Assembly: GCA_945859605.1 (NCBI GenBank) | Contig: CAMAOG010000321.1 | Location: 1-64,000 of the forward strand | Reading direction: 5' to 3' | From: Lumbricus rubellus | Lineage: Eukaryota > Annelida > Clitellata > Crassiclitellata > Lumbricidae | Length of the DNA: 64,000 bases | Part shown: one piece after another, positions 20,267 through 32,541 of the stretch | Position numbering within the stretch: the stretch's first letter is position 1 | How the letters are laid out: each line of letters opens with the position of its first letter | Notes under the pieces: model-generated | Database searches by the model: none | Told to the model about the DNA's origin: nothing | What the model saw: only the letters and a program-made list of their open reading frames with translations | Position numbers and translations under genes: made by a program

Positions 20267-21324
20267 GTCCTTGTCCTTGTCCTTGTCCTTGTCCTTGTCC
20301 TTGTCCTTGTCCTTGTCCTTGTCCTTGTCCTTGTCCTTGTCCTTGTCCTTGTCCTTGTCCTTGTCCTTGTCCTTGTCCTTGTCCTTGTCCTTGTCCTTGT
20401 CCTTGTCCTTGTCCTTGTCCTTGTCCTTGTCCTTGTCCTTGTCCTTGTCCTTGTCCTTGTCCTTGTCCTTGTCCTTGTCCTTGTCCTTGTCCTTGTCCTT
20501 GTCCTTGTCCTTGTCCTTGTCCTTGTCCTTGTCCTTGTCCTTGTCCTTGTCCTTGTCCTTGTCCTTGTCCTTGTCCTTGTCCTTGTCCTTGTCCTTGTCC
20601 TTGTCCTTGTCCTTGTCCTTGTCCTTGTCCTTGTCCTTGTCCTTGTCCTTGTCCTTGTCCTTGTCCTTGTCCTTGTCCTTGTCCTTGTCCTTGTCCTTGT
20701 CCTTGTCCTTGTCCTTGTCCTTGTCCTTGTCCTTGTCCTTGTCCTTGTCCTTGTCCTTGTCCTTGTCCTTGTCCTTGTCCTTGTCCTTGTCCTTGTCCTT
20801 GTCCTTGTCCTTGTCCTTGTCCTTGTCCTTGTCCTTGTCCTTGTCCTTGTCCTTGTCCTTGTCCTTGTCCTTGTCCTTGTCCTTGTCCTTGTCCTTGTCC
20901 TTGTCCTTGTCCTTGTCCTTGTCCTTGTCCTTGTCCTTGTCCTTGTCCTTGTCCTTGTCCTTGTCCTTGTCCTTGTCCTTGTCCTTGTCCTTGTCCTTGT
21001 CCTTGTCCTTGTCCTTGTCCTTGTCCTTGTCCTTGTCCTTGTCCTTGTCCTTGTCCTTGTCCTTGTCCTTGTCCTTGTCCTTGTCCTTGTCCTTGTCCTT
21101 GTCCTTGTCCTTGTCCTTGTCCTTGTCCTTGTCCTTGTCCTTGTCCTTGTCCTTGTCCTTGTCCTTGTCCTTGTCCTTGTCCTTGTCCTTGTCCTTGTCC
21201 TTGTCCTTGTCCTTGTCCTTGTCCTTGTCCTTGTCCTTGTCCTTGTCCTTGTCCTTGTCCTTGTCCTTGTCCTTGTCCTTGTCCTTGTCCTTGTCCTTGT
21301 CCTTGTCCTTGTCCTTGTCCTTGT
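20267..21324. repeat. Hexamer TTGTCC array, about 176 copies
   Basis: GTCC, 175 perfect TTGTCC, then TTGT. No interruption seen. Confidence 0.98.
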
Positions 21325-21396
21325 ATTTTTATTCTTATTTTTTATTCTCTCTTTTTTTTAAATTTATTTTATTTTTATTTTTTTTTACTTTTACCT

Positions 21397-21450
21397 GGTT
21401 CGATCCTGGGTCCCCTTCGTCTGCGCGCCTGTGCATTATCCAATGTGCTA
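21397..21450 (-). mobile_element. tRNA-derived SINE-like head (A and B boxes)
   Basis: B-box-like 21397-21406 and A-box-like 21440-21450 on minus. Confidence 0.72.
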
Positions 21451-21963
21451 CCGTTGTTCTCCCGTTTTTGTGTCCTTAATGATAATATTTATTCGTTATG
21501 ATCGACTAGTATGGTGACGTGGCGCCGCCTAGCGACTACAAAAGAAGCTTTGTGTCAGTGATATTATCGTTCGCGTACGGTACATTGGCGTTTGGCACAG
21601 AGGCTCCACATGTAAGATAGTAGTAATCGAATCGAGGCAAAGGAACCAGAGGAAAAACACAATAAGCATCTTGGTAACTATATATTTGAAAATTACTGAG
21701 CAGACCTATTACTAGCCGAAAAAAACCAGCATCGTTGAAGCTGCATTGATAAACAATAAATTTTAATTGAATAGAAGTTGTATTGATGAAAAATAATTGT
21801 TGCCAAAATAAAAGCAGGAATGATGACACGAACTTATTCCTGCCTAACTAGAAGTTGGATTGATGAAAAAAATACTGGAACGAGCGAATAATTTACGACG
21901 CTTAGAAGATTGTTGTTGTTGCTGTTGTTGCTGTTGCTGTTGTTGTTGTTTCCTCAGTTTAAT

Positions 21964-22143
21964 CGTATAAAATTAGCGCCTTCATTTTCTCGGTTTCGGC
22001 GTATAAAATTAGCGCCCCCAAATTCTCTGTTTCGGCGTGAAAAATTAGCGCCCTTAAAATCTCTGTTTCGGCGTGAAAAATTAGCGCCCTCATTTTCTAG
22101 GATTCTGCGTGTAAAAATTGCTCTTGCTCCTCGCTTAATTTCA
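21964..22143. repeat. 36-bp tandem repeat, five copies
   Basis: Same as at 3223-3402. Confidence 0.9.
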
Positions 22144-22174
22144 TTCACCGCCTTCCTTTCATATAATCTTTCAA

Positions 22175-22273
22175 CTTGCTCTTGCTCCTCGCTCTTGCTC
22201 CTCCCCTCGGCGAGAGCGGGTGCAAGAGCAACTTGCTCTTGCTCCTCGCTCTTGCTCTTCCCCTCGGCGAGAG
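22175..22273. repeat. 57-bp minisatellite, 1 full + 42-bp partial
   Basis: Same as 8618-8716. Confidence 0.95.
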
Positions 22274-22278
22274 AGGAG

Positions 22279-22314
<36 letters not shown>

Positions 22315-22316
22315 GC

Positions 22317-22373
22317 GATTCGAACCTGGGTCCCTTGCGTCTCCGCCCCTCGTGATGCGGCGCCGCCTAGCGA
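22317..22373 (-). mobile_element. Second tRNA-like SINE segment with (AAC)n tail
   Basis: B box 22317-22326 and A-box-like 22363-22373 on minus. Last copy in the window; the B-class units lack it. Confidence 0.72.
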
Positions 22374-22470
22374 CTACAAAAGAAGCTTTGTGTCAGTGAT
22401 AATATCGTTCGCGTACGGTACAATGGCGTTTGGCACACAGGCTCTACCCGTCGCACCCTAAGCAGACGAG

Positions 22471-22520
22471 ACACACACACACACACACGTGTTCGCCCGC
22501 GCACATGTGTGTGTGTGTGT
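22471..22520. repeat. AC/TG microsatellite inverted pair
   Basis: Same as 8914-8963. Confidence 0.85.
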
Positions 22521-22753
22521 TGGTCGTATAAAATTAGCGCCTTAATTTTCTCGGTTTCGGCGTATAAAATTAGCGCCCTCAATTTCTCTGTTTCGGCGTA
22601 TAAAATTAGCGCCTTTATTTTCTCGGATTCTGCGTGTAAAACTTGCTCTTGCTCACCGCATTCCTTTCATATAATTTTTCAATTTCCTTTTTTGATTATT
22701 TAAATTTTTGCCTTTTTACTTTTTACAATTTTACTTTTGTTTTAATTTTTAAC

Positions 22754-25700
22754 GTTGCTCTTGCTCCTCGCTCTTGCTCCTCCCCTCGGCGAGAGCGGGT
22801 GCAAGAGCAACTTGCTCTTGCTCCTCGCTCTTGCTCCTCCCCTCGGCGAGAGCGGGTGCAAGAGCAACTTGCTCTTGCTCCTCGCTCTTGCTCCTCCCCT
22901 CGGCGAGAGCGGGTGCAAGAGCAACTTGCTCTTGCTCCTCGCTCTTGCTCCTCCCCTCGGCGAGAGCGGGTGCAAGAGCAACTTGCTCTTGCTCCTCGCT
23001 CTTGCTCCTCCCCTCGGCGAGAGCGGGTGCAAGAGCAACTTGCTCTTGCTCCTCGCTCTTGCTCCTCCCCTCGGCGAGAGCGGGTGCAAGAGCAACTTGC
23101 TCTTGCTCCTCGCTCTTGCTCCTCCCCTCGGCGAGAGCGGGTGCAAGAGCAACTTGCTCTTGCTCCTCGCTCTTGCTCCTCCCCTCGGCGAGAGCGGGTG
23201 CAAGAGCAACTTGCTCTTGCTCCTCGCTCTTGCTCCTCCCCTCGGCGAGAGCGGGTGCAAGAGCAACTTGCTCTTGCTCCTCGCTCTTGCTCCTCCCCTC
23301 GGCGAGAGCGGGTGCAAGAGCAACTTGCTCTTGCTCCTCGCTCTTGCTCCTCCCCTCGGCGAGAGCGGGTGCAAGAGCAACTTGCTCTTGCTCCTCGCTC
23401 TTGCTCCTCCCCTCGGCGAGAGCGGGTGCAAGAGCAACTTGCTCTTGCTCCTCGCTCTTGCTCCTCCCCTCGGCGAGAGCGGGTGCAAGAGCAACTTGCT
23501 CTTGCTCCTCGCTCTTGCTCCTCCCCTCGGCGAGAGCGGGTGCAAGAGCAACTTGCTCTTGCTCCTCGCTCTTGCTCCTCCCCTCGGCGAGAGCGGGTGC
23601 AAGAGCAACTTGCTCTTGCTCCTCGCTCTTGCTCCTCCCCTCGGCGAGAGCGGGTGCAAGAGCAACTTGCTCTTGCTCCTCGCTCTTGCTCCTCCCCTCG
23701 GCGAGAGCGGGTGCAAGAGCAACTTGCTCTTGCTCCTCGCTCTTGCTCCTCCCCTCGGCGAGAGCGGGTGCAAGAGCAACTTGCTCTTGCTCCTCGCTCT
23801 TGCTCCTCCCCTCGGCGAGAGCGGGTGCAAGAGCAACTTGCTCTTGCTCCTCGCTCTTGCTCCTCCCCTCGGCGAGAGCGGGTGCAAGAGCAACTTGCTC
23901 TTGCTCCTCGCTCTTGCTCCTCCCCTCGGCGAGAGCGGGTGCAAGAGCAACTTGCTCTTGCTCCTCGCTCTTGCTCCTCCCCTCGGCGAGAGCGGGTGCA
24001 AGAGCAACTTGCTCTTGCTCCTCGCTCTTGCTCCTCCCCTCGGCGAGAGCGGGTGCAAGAGCAACTTGCTCTTGCTCCTCGCTCTTGCTCCTCCCCTCGG
24101 CGAGAGCGGGTGCAAGAGCAACTTGCTCTTGCTCCTCGCTCTTGCTCCTCCCCTCGGCGAGAGCGGGTGCAAGAGCAACTTGCTCTTGCTCCTCGCTCTT
24201 GCTCCTCCCCTCGGCGAGAGCGGGTGCAAGAGCAACTTGCTCTTGCTCCTCGCTCTTGCTCCTCCCCTCGGCGAGAGCGGGTGCAAGAGCAACTTGCTCT
24301 TGCTCCTCGCTCTTGCTCCTCCCCTCGGCGAGAGCGGGTGCAAGAGCAACTTGCTCTTGCTCCTCGCTCTTGCTCCTCCCCTCGGCGAGAGCGGGTGCAA
24401 GAGCAACTTGCTCTTGCTCCTCGCTCTTGCTCCTCCCCTCGGCGAGAGCGGGTGCAAGAGCAACTTGCTCTTGCTCCTCGCTCTTGCTCCTCCCCTCGGC
24501 GAGAGCGGGTGCAAGAGCAACTTGCTCTTGCTCCTCGCTCTTGCTCCTCCCCTCGGCGAGAGCGGGTGCAAGAGCAACTTGCTCTTGCTCCTCGCTCTTG
24601 CTCCTCCCCTCGGCGAGAGCGGGTGCAAGAGCAACTTGCTCTTGCTCCTCGCTCTTGCTCCTCCCCTCGGCGAGAGCGGGTGCAAGAGCAACTTGCTCTT
24701 GCTCCTCGCTCTTGCTCCTCCCCTCGGCGAGAGCGGGTGCAAGAGCAACTTGCTCTTGCTCCTCGCTCTTGCTCCTCCCCTCGGCGAGAGCGGGTGCAAG
24801 AGCAACTTGCTCTTGCTCCTCGCTCTTGCTCCTCCCCTCGGCGAGAGCGGGTGCAAGAGCAACTTGCTCTTGCTCCTCGCTCTTGCTCCTCCCCTCGGCG
24901 AGAGCGGGTGCAAGAGCAACTTGCTCTTGCTCCTCGCTCTTGCTCCTCCCCTCGGCGAGAGCGGGTGCAAGAGCAACTTGCTCTTGCTCCTCGCTCTTGC
25001 TCCTCCCCTCGGCGAGAGCGGGTGCAAGAGCAACTTGCTCTTGCTCCTCGCTCTTGCTCCTCCCCTCGGCGAGAGCGGGTGCAAGAGCAACTTGCTCTTG
25101 CTCCTCGCTCTTGCTCCTCCCCTCGGCGAGAGCGGGTGCAAGAGCAACTTGCTCTTGCTCCTCGCTCTTGCTCCTCCCCTCGGCGAGAGCGGGTGCAAGA
25201 GCAACTTGCTCTTGCTCCTCGCTCTTGCTCCTCCCCTCGGCGAGAGCGGGTGCAAGAGCAACTTGCTCTTGCTCCTCGCTCTTGCTCCTCCCCTCGGCGA
25301 GAGCGGGTGCAAGAGCAACTTGCTCTTGCTCCTCGCTCTTGCTCCTCCCCTCGGCGAGAGCGGGTGCAAGAGCAACTTGCTCTTGCTCCTCGCTCTTGCT
25401 CCTCCCCTCGGCGAGAGCGGGTGCAAGAGCAACTTGCTCTTGCTCCTCGCTCTTGCTCCTCCCCTCGGCGAGAGCGGGTGCAAGAGCAACTTGCTCTTGC
25501 TCCTCGCTCTTGCTCCTCCCCTCGGCGAGAGCGGGTGCAAGAGCAACTTGCTCTTGCTCCTCGCTCTTGCTCCTCCCCTCGGCGAGAGCGGGTGCAAGAG
25601 CAACTTGCTCTTGCTCCTCGCTCTTGCTCCTCCCCTCGGCGAGAGCGGGTGCAAGAGCAACTTGCTCTTGCTCCTCGCTCTTGCTCCTCCCCTCGGCGAG

Positions 25701-25875
25701 AGCGGGTGCAAGAGCAACTTGCTCTTGCTCCTCGCTCTTGCTCCTCCCCTCGGCGAGAGCGGGTGCAAGAGCAACTTGCTCTTGCTCCTCGCTCTTGCTC
25801 CTCCCCTCGGCGAGAGCGGGTGCAAGAGCAACTTGCTCTTGCTCCTCGCTCTTGCTCCTCCCCTCGGCGAGAGCG
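22754..25875. repeat. 57-bp minisatellite array, 54 full + 44-bp partial (largest)
   Basis: Length 3122 fits 54 x 57 + 44. No irregular units seen. Ends GAGAGCG. Confidence 0.97.
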
Positions 25876-28800
25876 CCTTGTCCTTGTCCTTGTCCTTGTC
25901 CTTGTCCTTGTCCTTGTCCTTGTCCTTGTCCTTGTCCTTGTCCTTGTCCTTGTCCTTGTCCTTGTCCTTGTCCTTGTCCTTGTCCTTGTCCTTGTCCTTG
26001 TCCTTGTCCTTGTCCTTGTCCTTGTCCTTGTCCTTGTCCTTGTCCTTGTCCTTGTCCTTGTCCTTGTCCTTGTCCTTGTCCTTGTCCTTGTCCTTGTCCT
26101 TGTCCTTGTCCTTGTCCTTGTCCTTGTCCTTGTCCTTGTCCTTGTCCTTGTCCTTGTCCTTGTCCTTGTCCTTGTCCTTGTCCTTGTCCTTGTCCTTGTC
26201 CTTGTCCTTGTCCTTGTCCTTGTCCTTGTCCTTGTCCTTGTCCTTGTCCTTGTCCTTGTCCTTGTCCTTGTCCTTGTCCTTGTCCTTGTCCTTGTCCTTG
26301 TCCTTGTCCTTGTCCTTGTCCTTGTCCTTGTCCTTGTCCTTGTCCTTGTCCTTGTCCTTGTCCTTGTCCTTGTCCTTGTCCTTGTCCTTGTCCTTGTCCT
26401 TGTCCTTGTCCTTGTCCTTGTCCTTGTCCTTGTCCTTGTCCTTGTCCTTGTCCTTGTCCTTGTCCTTGTCCTTGTCCTTGTCCTTGTCCTTGTCCTTGTC
26501 CTTGTCCTTGTCCTTGTCCTTGTCCTTGTCCTTGTCCTTGTCCTTGTCCTTGTCCTTGTCCTTGTCCTTGTCCTTGTCCTTGTCCTTGTCCTTGTCCTTG
26601 TCCTTGTCCTTGTCCTTGTCCTTGTCCTTGTCCTTGTCCTTGTCCTTGTCCTTGTCCTTGTCCTTGTCCTTGTCCTTGTCCTTGTCCTTGTCCTTGTCCT
26701 TGTCCTTGTCCTTGTCCTTGTCCTTGTCCTTGTCCTTGTCCTTGTCCTTGTCCTTGTCCTTGTCCTTGTCCTTGTCCTTGTCCTTGTCCTTGTCCTTGTC
26801 CTTGTCCTTGTCCTTGTCCTTGTCCTTGTCCTTGTCCTTGTCCTTGTCCTTGTCCTTGTCCTTGTCCTTGTCCTTGTCCTTGTCCTTGTCCTTGTCCTTG
26901 TCCTTGTCCTTGTCCTTGTCCTTGTCCTTGTCCTTGTCCTTGTCCTTGTCCTTGTCCTTGTCCTTGTCCTTGTCCTTGTCCTTGTCCTTGTCCTTGTCCT
27001 TGTCCTTGTCCTTGTCCTTGTCCTTGTCCTTGTCCTTGTCCTTGTCCTTGTCCTTGTCCTTGTCCTTGTCCTTGTCCTTGTCCTTGTCCTTGTCCTTGTC
27101 CTTGTCCTTGTCCTTGTCCTTGTCCTTGTCCTTGTCCTTGTCCTTGTCCTTGTCCTTGTCCTTGTCCTTGTCCTTGTCCTTGTCCTTGTCCTTGTCCTTG
27201 TCCTTGTCCTTGTCCTTGTCCTTGTCCTTGTCCTTGTCCTTGTCCTTGTCCTTGTCCTTGTCCTTGTCCTTGTCCTTGTCCTTGTCCTTGTCCTTGTCCT
27301 TGTCCTTGTCCTTGTCCTTGTCCTTGTCCTTGTCCTTGTCCTTGTCCTTGTCCTTGTCCTTGTCCTTGTCCTTGTCCTTGTCCTTGTCCTTGTCCTTGTC
27401 CTTGTCCTTGTCCTTGTCCTTGTCCTTGTCCTTGTCCTTGTCCTTGTCCTTGTCCTTGTCCTTGTCCTTGTCCTTGTCCTTGTCCTTGTCCTTGTCCTTG
27501 TCCTTGTCCTTGTCCTTGTCCTTGTCCTTGTCCTTGTCCTTGTCCTTGTCCTTGTCCTTGTCCTTGTCCTTGTCCTTGTCCTTGTCCTTGTCCTTGTCCT
27601 TGTCCTTGTCCTTGTCCTTGTCCTTGTCCTTGTCCTTGTCCTTGTCCTTGTCCTTGTCCTTGTCCTTGTCCTTGTCCTTGTCCTTGTCCTTGTCCTTGTC
27701 CTTGTCCTTGTCCTTGTCCTTGTCCTTGTCCTTGTCCTTGTCCTTGTCCTTGTCCTTGTCCTTGTCCTTGTCCTTGTCCTTGTCCTTGTCCTTGTCCTTG
27801 TCCTTGTCCTTGTCCTTGTCCTTGTCCTTGTCCTTGTCCTTGTCCTTGTCCTTGTCCTTGTCCTTGTCCTTGTCCTTGTCCTTGTCCTTGTCCTTGTCCT
27901 TGTCCTTGTCCTTGTCCTTGTCCTTGTCCTTGTCCTTGTCCTTGTCCTTGTCCTTGTCCTTGTCCTTGTCCTTGTCCTTGTCCTTGTCCTTGTCCTTGTC
28001 CTTGTCCTTGTCCTTGTCCTTGTCCTTGTCCTTGTCCTTGTCCTTGTCCTTGTCCTTGTCCTTGTCCTTGTCCTTGTCCTTGTCCTTGTCCTTGTCCTTG
28101 TCCTTGTCCTTGTCCTTGTCCTTGTCCTTGTCCTTGTCCTTGTCCTTGTCCTTGTCCTTGTCCTTGTCCTTGTCCTTGTCCTTGTCCTTGTCCTTGTCCT
28201 TGTCCTTGTCCTTGTCCTTGTCCTTGTCCTTGTCCTTGTCCTTGTCCTTGTCCTTGTCCTTGTCCTTGTCCTTGTCCTTGTCCTTGTCCTTGTCCTTGTC
28301 CTTGTCCTTGTCCTTGTCCTTGTCCTTGTCCTTGTCCTTGTCCTTGTCCTTGTCCTTGTCCTTGTCCTTGTCCTTGTCCTTGTCCTTGTCCTTGTCCTTG
28401 TCCTTGTCCTTGTCCTTGTCCTTGTCCTTGTCCTTGTCCTTGTCCTTGTCCTTGTCCTTGTCCTTGTCCTTGTCCTTGTCCTTGTCCTTGTCCTTGTCCT
28501 TGTCCTTGTCCTTGTCCTTGTCCTTGTCCTTGTCCTTGTCCTTGTCCTTGTCCTTGTCCTTGTCCTTGTCCTTGTCCTTGTCCTTGTCCTTGTCCTTGTC
28601 CTTGTCCTTGTCCTTGTCCTTGTCCTTGTCCTTGTCCTTGTCCTTGTCCTTGTCCTTGTCCTTGTCCTTGTCCTTGTCCTTGTCCTTGTCCTTGTCCTTG
28701 TCCTTGTCCTTGTCCTTGTCCTTGTCCTTGTCCTTGTCCTTGTCCTTGTCCTTGTCCTTGTCCTTGTCCTTGTCCTTGTCCTTGTCCTTGTCCTTGTCCT

Positions 28801-29399
28801 TGTCCTTGTCCTTGTCCTTGTCCTTGTCCTTGTCCTTGTCCTTGTCCTTGTCCTTGTCCTTGTCCTTGTCCTTGTCCTTGTCCTTGTCCTTGTCCTTGTC
28901 CTTGTCCTTGTCCTTGTCCTTGTCCTTGTCCTTGTCCTTGTCCTTGTCCTTGTCCTTGTCCTTGTCCTTGTCCTTGTCCTTGTCCTTGTCCTTGTCCTTG
29001 TCCTTGTCCTTGTCCTTGTCCTTGTCCTTGTCCTTGTCCTTGTCCTTGTCCTTGTCCTTGTCCTTGTCCTTGTCCTTGTCCTTGTCCTTGTCCTTGTCCT
29101 TGTCCTTGTCCTTGTCCTTGTCCTTGTCCTTGTCCTTGTCCTTGTCCTTGTCCTTGTCCTTGTCCTTGTCCTTGTCCTTGTCCTTGTCCTTGTCCTTGTC
29201 CTTGTCCTTGTCCTTGTCCTTGTCCTTGTCCTTGTCCTTGTCCTTGTCCTTGTCCTTGTCCTTGTCCTTGTCCTTGTCCTTGTCCTTGTCCTTGTCCTTG
29301 TCCTTGTCCTTGTCCTTGTCCTTGTCCTTGTCCTTGTCCTTGTCCTTGTCCTTGTCCTTGTCCTTGTCCTTGTCCTTGTCCTTGTCCTTGTCCTTGTCC
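25876..29399. repeat. Hexamer TTGTCC array, 587 copies, boundary between unit classes
   Basis: CC plus 587 perfect copies. Its left flank is A-class. Its right flank is the first B-class spacer, entered at TCATTG without the T-rich tract or B box. Confidence 0.98.
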
Positions 29400-29993
29400 T
29401 CATTGTCTGCGCGCTTGTCCATTATCCAATGTACTACCGTTGTTTCCCCGTTTTTGTGTCCTTAATGATAATATTTATTCGATATTATCGCCTAGTATGG
29501 TGACGTGGCGCCGCCTAGCGACTACAAAAGAAGCTTTGTGTCAGTGATAATATCGTTCGCGTACGGTACATTGGCGTTTGGCACACAGGCTCCACATGTA
29601 AGATAGTAGTAATCGAATCGAGGCAAAGGAACCAGAGGAAAAACACAATAAGCATCTTAGTAACAATATATTTGAAAATTACTGAGCAGACCTATTACCA
29701 GCCGAAAAAAACCAGCATCGTTGAAGCTGCATTGATAAACAATAAATATTTAAATTTTTGCATTTTTACTTTTTACAATTTTACTTTTGTTTTAATTTTT
29801 AACGTTGCTCTTGCTCCTCGCTCTTGCTCCTCCCCTCGGCGATTTCTAGGATTCTGCGTGTAAAACTTGCTCTTGCTCCTCGCTTAATTTCATTCACCGC
29901 CTTCCTTTCATATAATCTTTCAATTTCATTTTTGATTATTTAAATTTTTGCATTTTTACTTTTTACAATTTTACTTTTGTTTTAATTTTTAAC
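29400..29993. repeat. B-class spacer, short form (594 bp)
   Basis: Starts TCATTGTCTGCGCGC, keeps the A-box-like motif (29426-29436, minus) but not the B box. It then matches the A spacer to ACAATAAA, and there jumps to TATTTAAATTTTTGC. A 96-bp stretch is present twice, 190 bp apart (from 29747 and 29937), and includes a solo 39-bp 57-mer fragment at 29804-29842 that ends CGGCGA and fuses to TTTCTAGGATTC. The 36-bp array is reduced to one degenerate copy. No gene is supported. Confidence 0.9.
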
Positions 29994-30607
29994 GTTGCTC
30001 TTGCTCCTCGCTCTTGCTCCTCCCCTCGGCGAGAGCGGGTGCAAGAGCAACTTGCTCTTGCTCCTCGCTCTTGCTCCTCCCCTCGGCGAGAGCGGGTGCA
30101 AGAGCAACTTGCTCTTGCTCCTCGCTCTTGCTCCTCCCCTCGGCGAGAGCGGGTGCAAGAGCAACTTGCTCTTGCTCCTCGCTCTTGCTCCTCCCCTCGG
30201 CGAGAGCGGGTGCAAGAGCAACTTGCTCTTGCTCCTCGCTCTTGCTCCTCCCCTCGGCGAGAGCGGGTGCAAGAGCAACTTGCTCTTGCTCCTCGCTCTT
30301 GCTCCTCCCCTCGGCGAGAGCGGGTGCAAGAGCAACTTGCTCTTGCTCCTCGCTCTTGCTCCTCCCCTCGGCGAGAGCGGGTGCAAGAGCAACTTGCTCT
30401 TGCTCCTCGCTCTTGCTCCTCCCCTCGGCGAGAGCGGGTGCAAGAGCAACTTGCTCTTGCTCCTCGCTCTTGCTCCTCCCCTCGGCGAGAGCGGGTGCAA
30501 GAGCAACTTGCTCTTGCTCCTCGCTCTTGCTCCTCCCCTCGGCGAGAGCGGGTGCAAGAGCAACTTGCTCTTGCTCCTCGCTCTTGCTCCTCCCCTCGGC
30601 GAGAGCG
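29994..30607. repeat. 57-bp minisatellite array, 10 full + 44-bp partial
   Basis: First unit starts GTTG as in all arrays preceded by TTTTTAAC. Ends GAGAGCG. Confidence 0.97.
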
Positions 30608-31947
30608 CCTTGTCCTTGTCCTTGTCCTTGTCCTTGTCCTTGTCCTTGTCCTTGTCCTTGTCCTTGTCCTTGTCCTTGTCCTTGTCCTTGTCCTTGTCCT
30701 TGTCCTTGTCCTTGTCCTTGTCCTTGTCCTTGTCCTTGTCCTTGTCCTTGTCCTTGTCCTTGTCCTTGTCCTTGTCCTTGTCCTTGTCCTTGTCCTTGTC
30801 CTTGTCCTTGTCCTTGTCCTTGTCCTTGTCCTTGTCCTTGTCCTTGTCCTTGTCCTTGTCCTTGTCCTTGTCCTTGTCCTTGTCCTTGTCCTTGTCCTTG
30901 TCCTTGTCCTTGTCCTTGTCCTTGTCCTTGTCCTTGTCCTTGTCCTTGTCCTTGTCCTTGTCCTTGTCCTTGTCCTTGTCCTTGTCCTTGTCCTTGTCCT
31001 TGTCCTTGTCCTTGTCCTTGTCCTTGTCCTTGTCCTTGTCCTTGTCCTTGTCCTTGTCCTTGTCCTTGTCCTTGTCCTTGTCCTTGTCCTTGTCCTTGTC
31101 CTTGTCCTTGTCCTTGTCCTTGTCCTTGTCCTTGTCCTTGTCCTTGTCCTTGTCCTTGTCCTTGTCCTTGTCCTTGTCCTTGTCCTTGTCCTTGTCCTTG
31201 TCCTTGTCCTTGTCCTTGTCCTTGTCCTTGTCCTTGTCCTTGTCCTTGTCCTTGTCCTTGTCCTTGTCCTTGTCCTTGTCCTTGTCCTTGTCCTTGTCCT
31301 TGTCCTTGTCCTTGTCCTTGTCCTTGTCCTTGTCCTTGTCCTTGTCCTTGTCCTTGTCCTTGTCCTTGTCCTTGTCCTTGTCCTTGTCCTTGTCCTTGTC
31401 CTTGTCCTTGTCCTTGTCCTTGTCCTTGTCCTTGTCCTTGTCCTTGTCCTTGTCCTTGTCCTTGTCCTTGTCCTTGTCCTTGTCCTTGTCCTTGTCCTTG
31501 TCCTTGTCCTTGTCCTTGTCCTTGTCCTTGTCCTTGTCCTTGTCCTTGTCCTTGTCCTTGTCCTTGTCCTTGTCCTTGTCCTTGTCCTTGTCCTTGTCCT
31601 TGTCCTTGTCCTTGTCCTTGTCCTTGTCCTTGTCCTTGTCCTTGTCCTTGTCCTTGTCCTTGTCCTTGTCCTTGTCCTTGTCCTTGTCCTTGTCCTTGTC
31701 CTTGTCCTTGTCCTTGTCCTTGTCCTTGTCCTTGTCCTTGTCCTTGTCCTTGTCCTTGTCCTTGTCCTTGTCCTTGTCCTTGTCCTTGTCCTTGTCCTTG
31801 TCCTTGTCCTTGTCCTTGTCCTTGTCCTTGTCCTTGTCCTTGTCCTTGTCCTTGTCCTTGTCCTTGTCCTTGTCCTTGTCCTTGTCCTTGTCCTTGTCCT
31901 TGTCCTTGTCCTTGTCCTTGTCCTTGTCCTTGTCCTTGTCCTTGTCC
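30608..31947. repeat. Hexamer TTGTCC array, 223 copies
   Basis: CC plus 223 perfect copies, then TCATTG of the next short B spacer. Confidence 0.98.
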
Positions 31948-32541
31948 TCATTGTCTGCGCGCTTGTCCATTATCCAATGTACTACCGTTGTTTCCCCGTT
32001 TTTGTGTCCTTAATGATAATATTTATTCGATATTATGGCCTAGTATGGTGACGTGGCGCCGCCTAGCGACTACAAAAGAAGCTTTGTGTCAGTGATAATA
32101 TCGTTCGCGTACGGTACATTGGCGTTTGGCACACAGGCTCCACATGTAAGATAGTAGTAATCGAATCGAGGCAAAGGAACCAGAGGAAAAACACAATAAG
32201 CATCTTAGTAACTATATATTTGAAAATTACTGAGCAGACCTATTACCAGCCGAAAAAAACCAGCATCGTTGAAGCTGCATTGATAAACAATAAATATTTA
32301 AATTTTTGCATTTATACTTTTTACAATTTTACTTTTGTTTTAATTTTTAACGTTGCTCTTGCTCCTCGCTCTTGCTCCTCCCCTCGGCGATTTCTAGGAT
32401 TCTGCGTGTAAAACTTGCTCTTGCTCCTCGCTTAATTTCATTCACCGCCTTCCTTTCATATAATCTTTCAATTTCATTTTTGATTATTTAAATTTTTGCA
32501 TTTTTACTTTTTACAATTTTACTTTTGTTTTAATTTTTAAC
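31948..32541. repeat. B-class spacer, short form (594 bp)
   Basis: As 29400-29993, with private C to G at 32037 (TTATGGCC) and the A-class-like T at 32213 (AACTATATAT). Solo 57-mer fragment at 32352-32390. Confidence 0.9.

Larger units (their letters stand above)
21325..22174. repeat. A-class spacer (850 bp), last of its class
   Basis: Same content as 2584-3433. Inverted repeat 21814-21843. Confidence 0.9.
22274..22753. repeat. Long-unit insert (480 bp)
   Basis: Same as 8717-9196: (TTG)12 22280-22315, AC/TG hairpin 22471-22520, 36-bp repeats 22525-22657, AT-rich end. Confidence 0.88.

Noticed and set aside
22643..29547. Very long open frames (over 2,200 codons) across 57-bp and hexamer arrays
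   Set aside because: They exist in several frames on both strands at once because both repeat units lack stops and have lengths divisible by three. The products are simple peptide repeats with no domain or start context.
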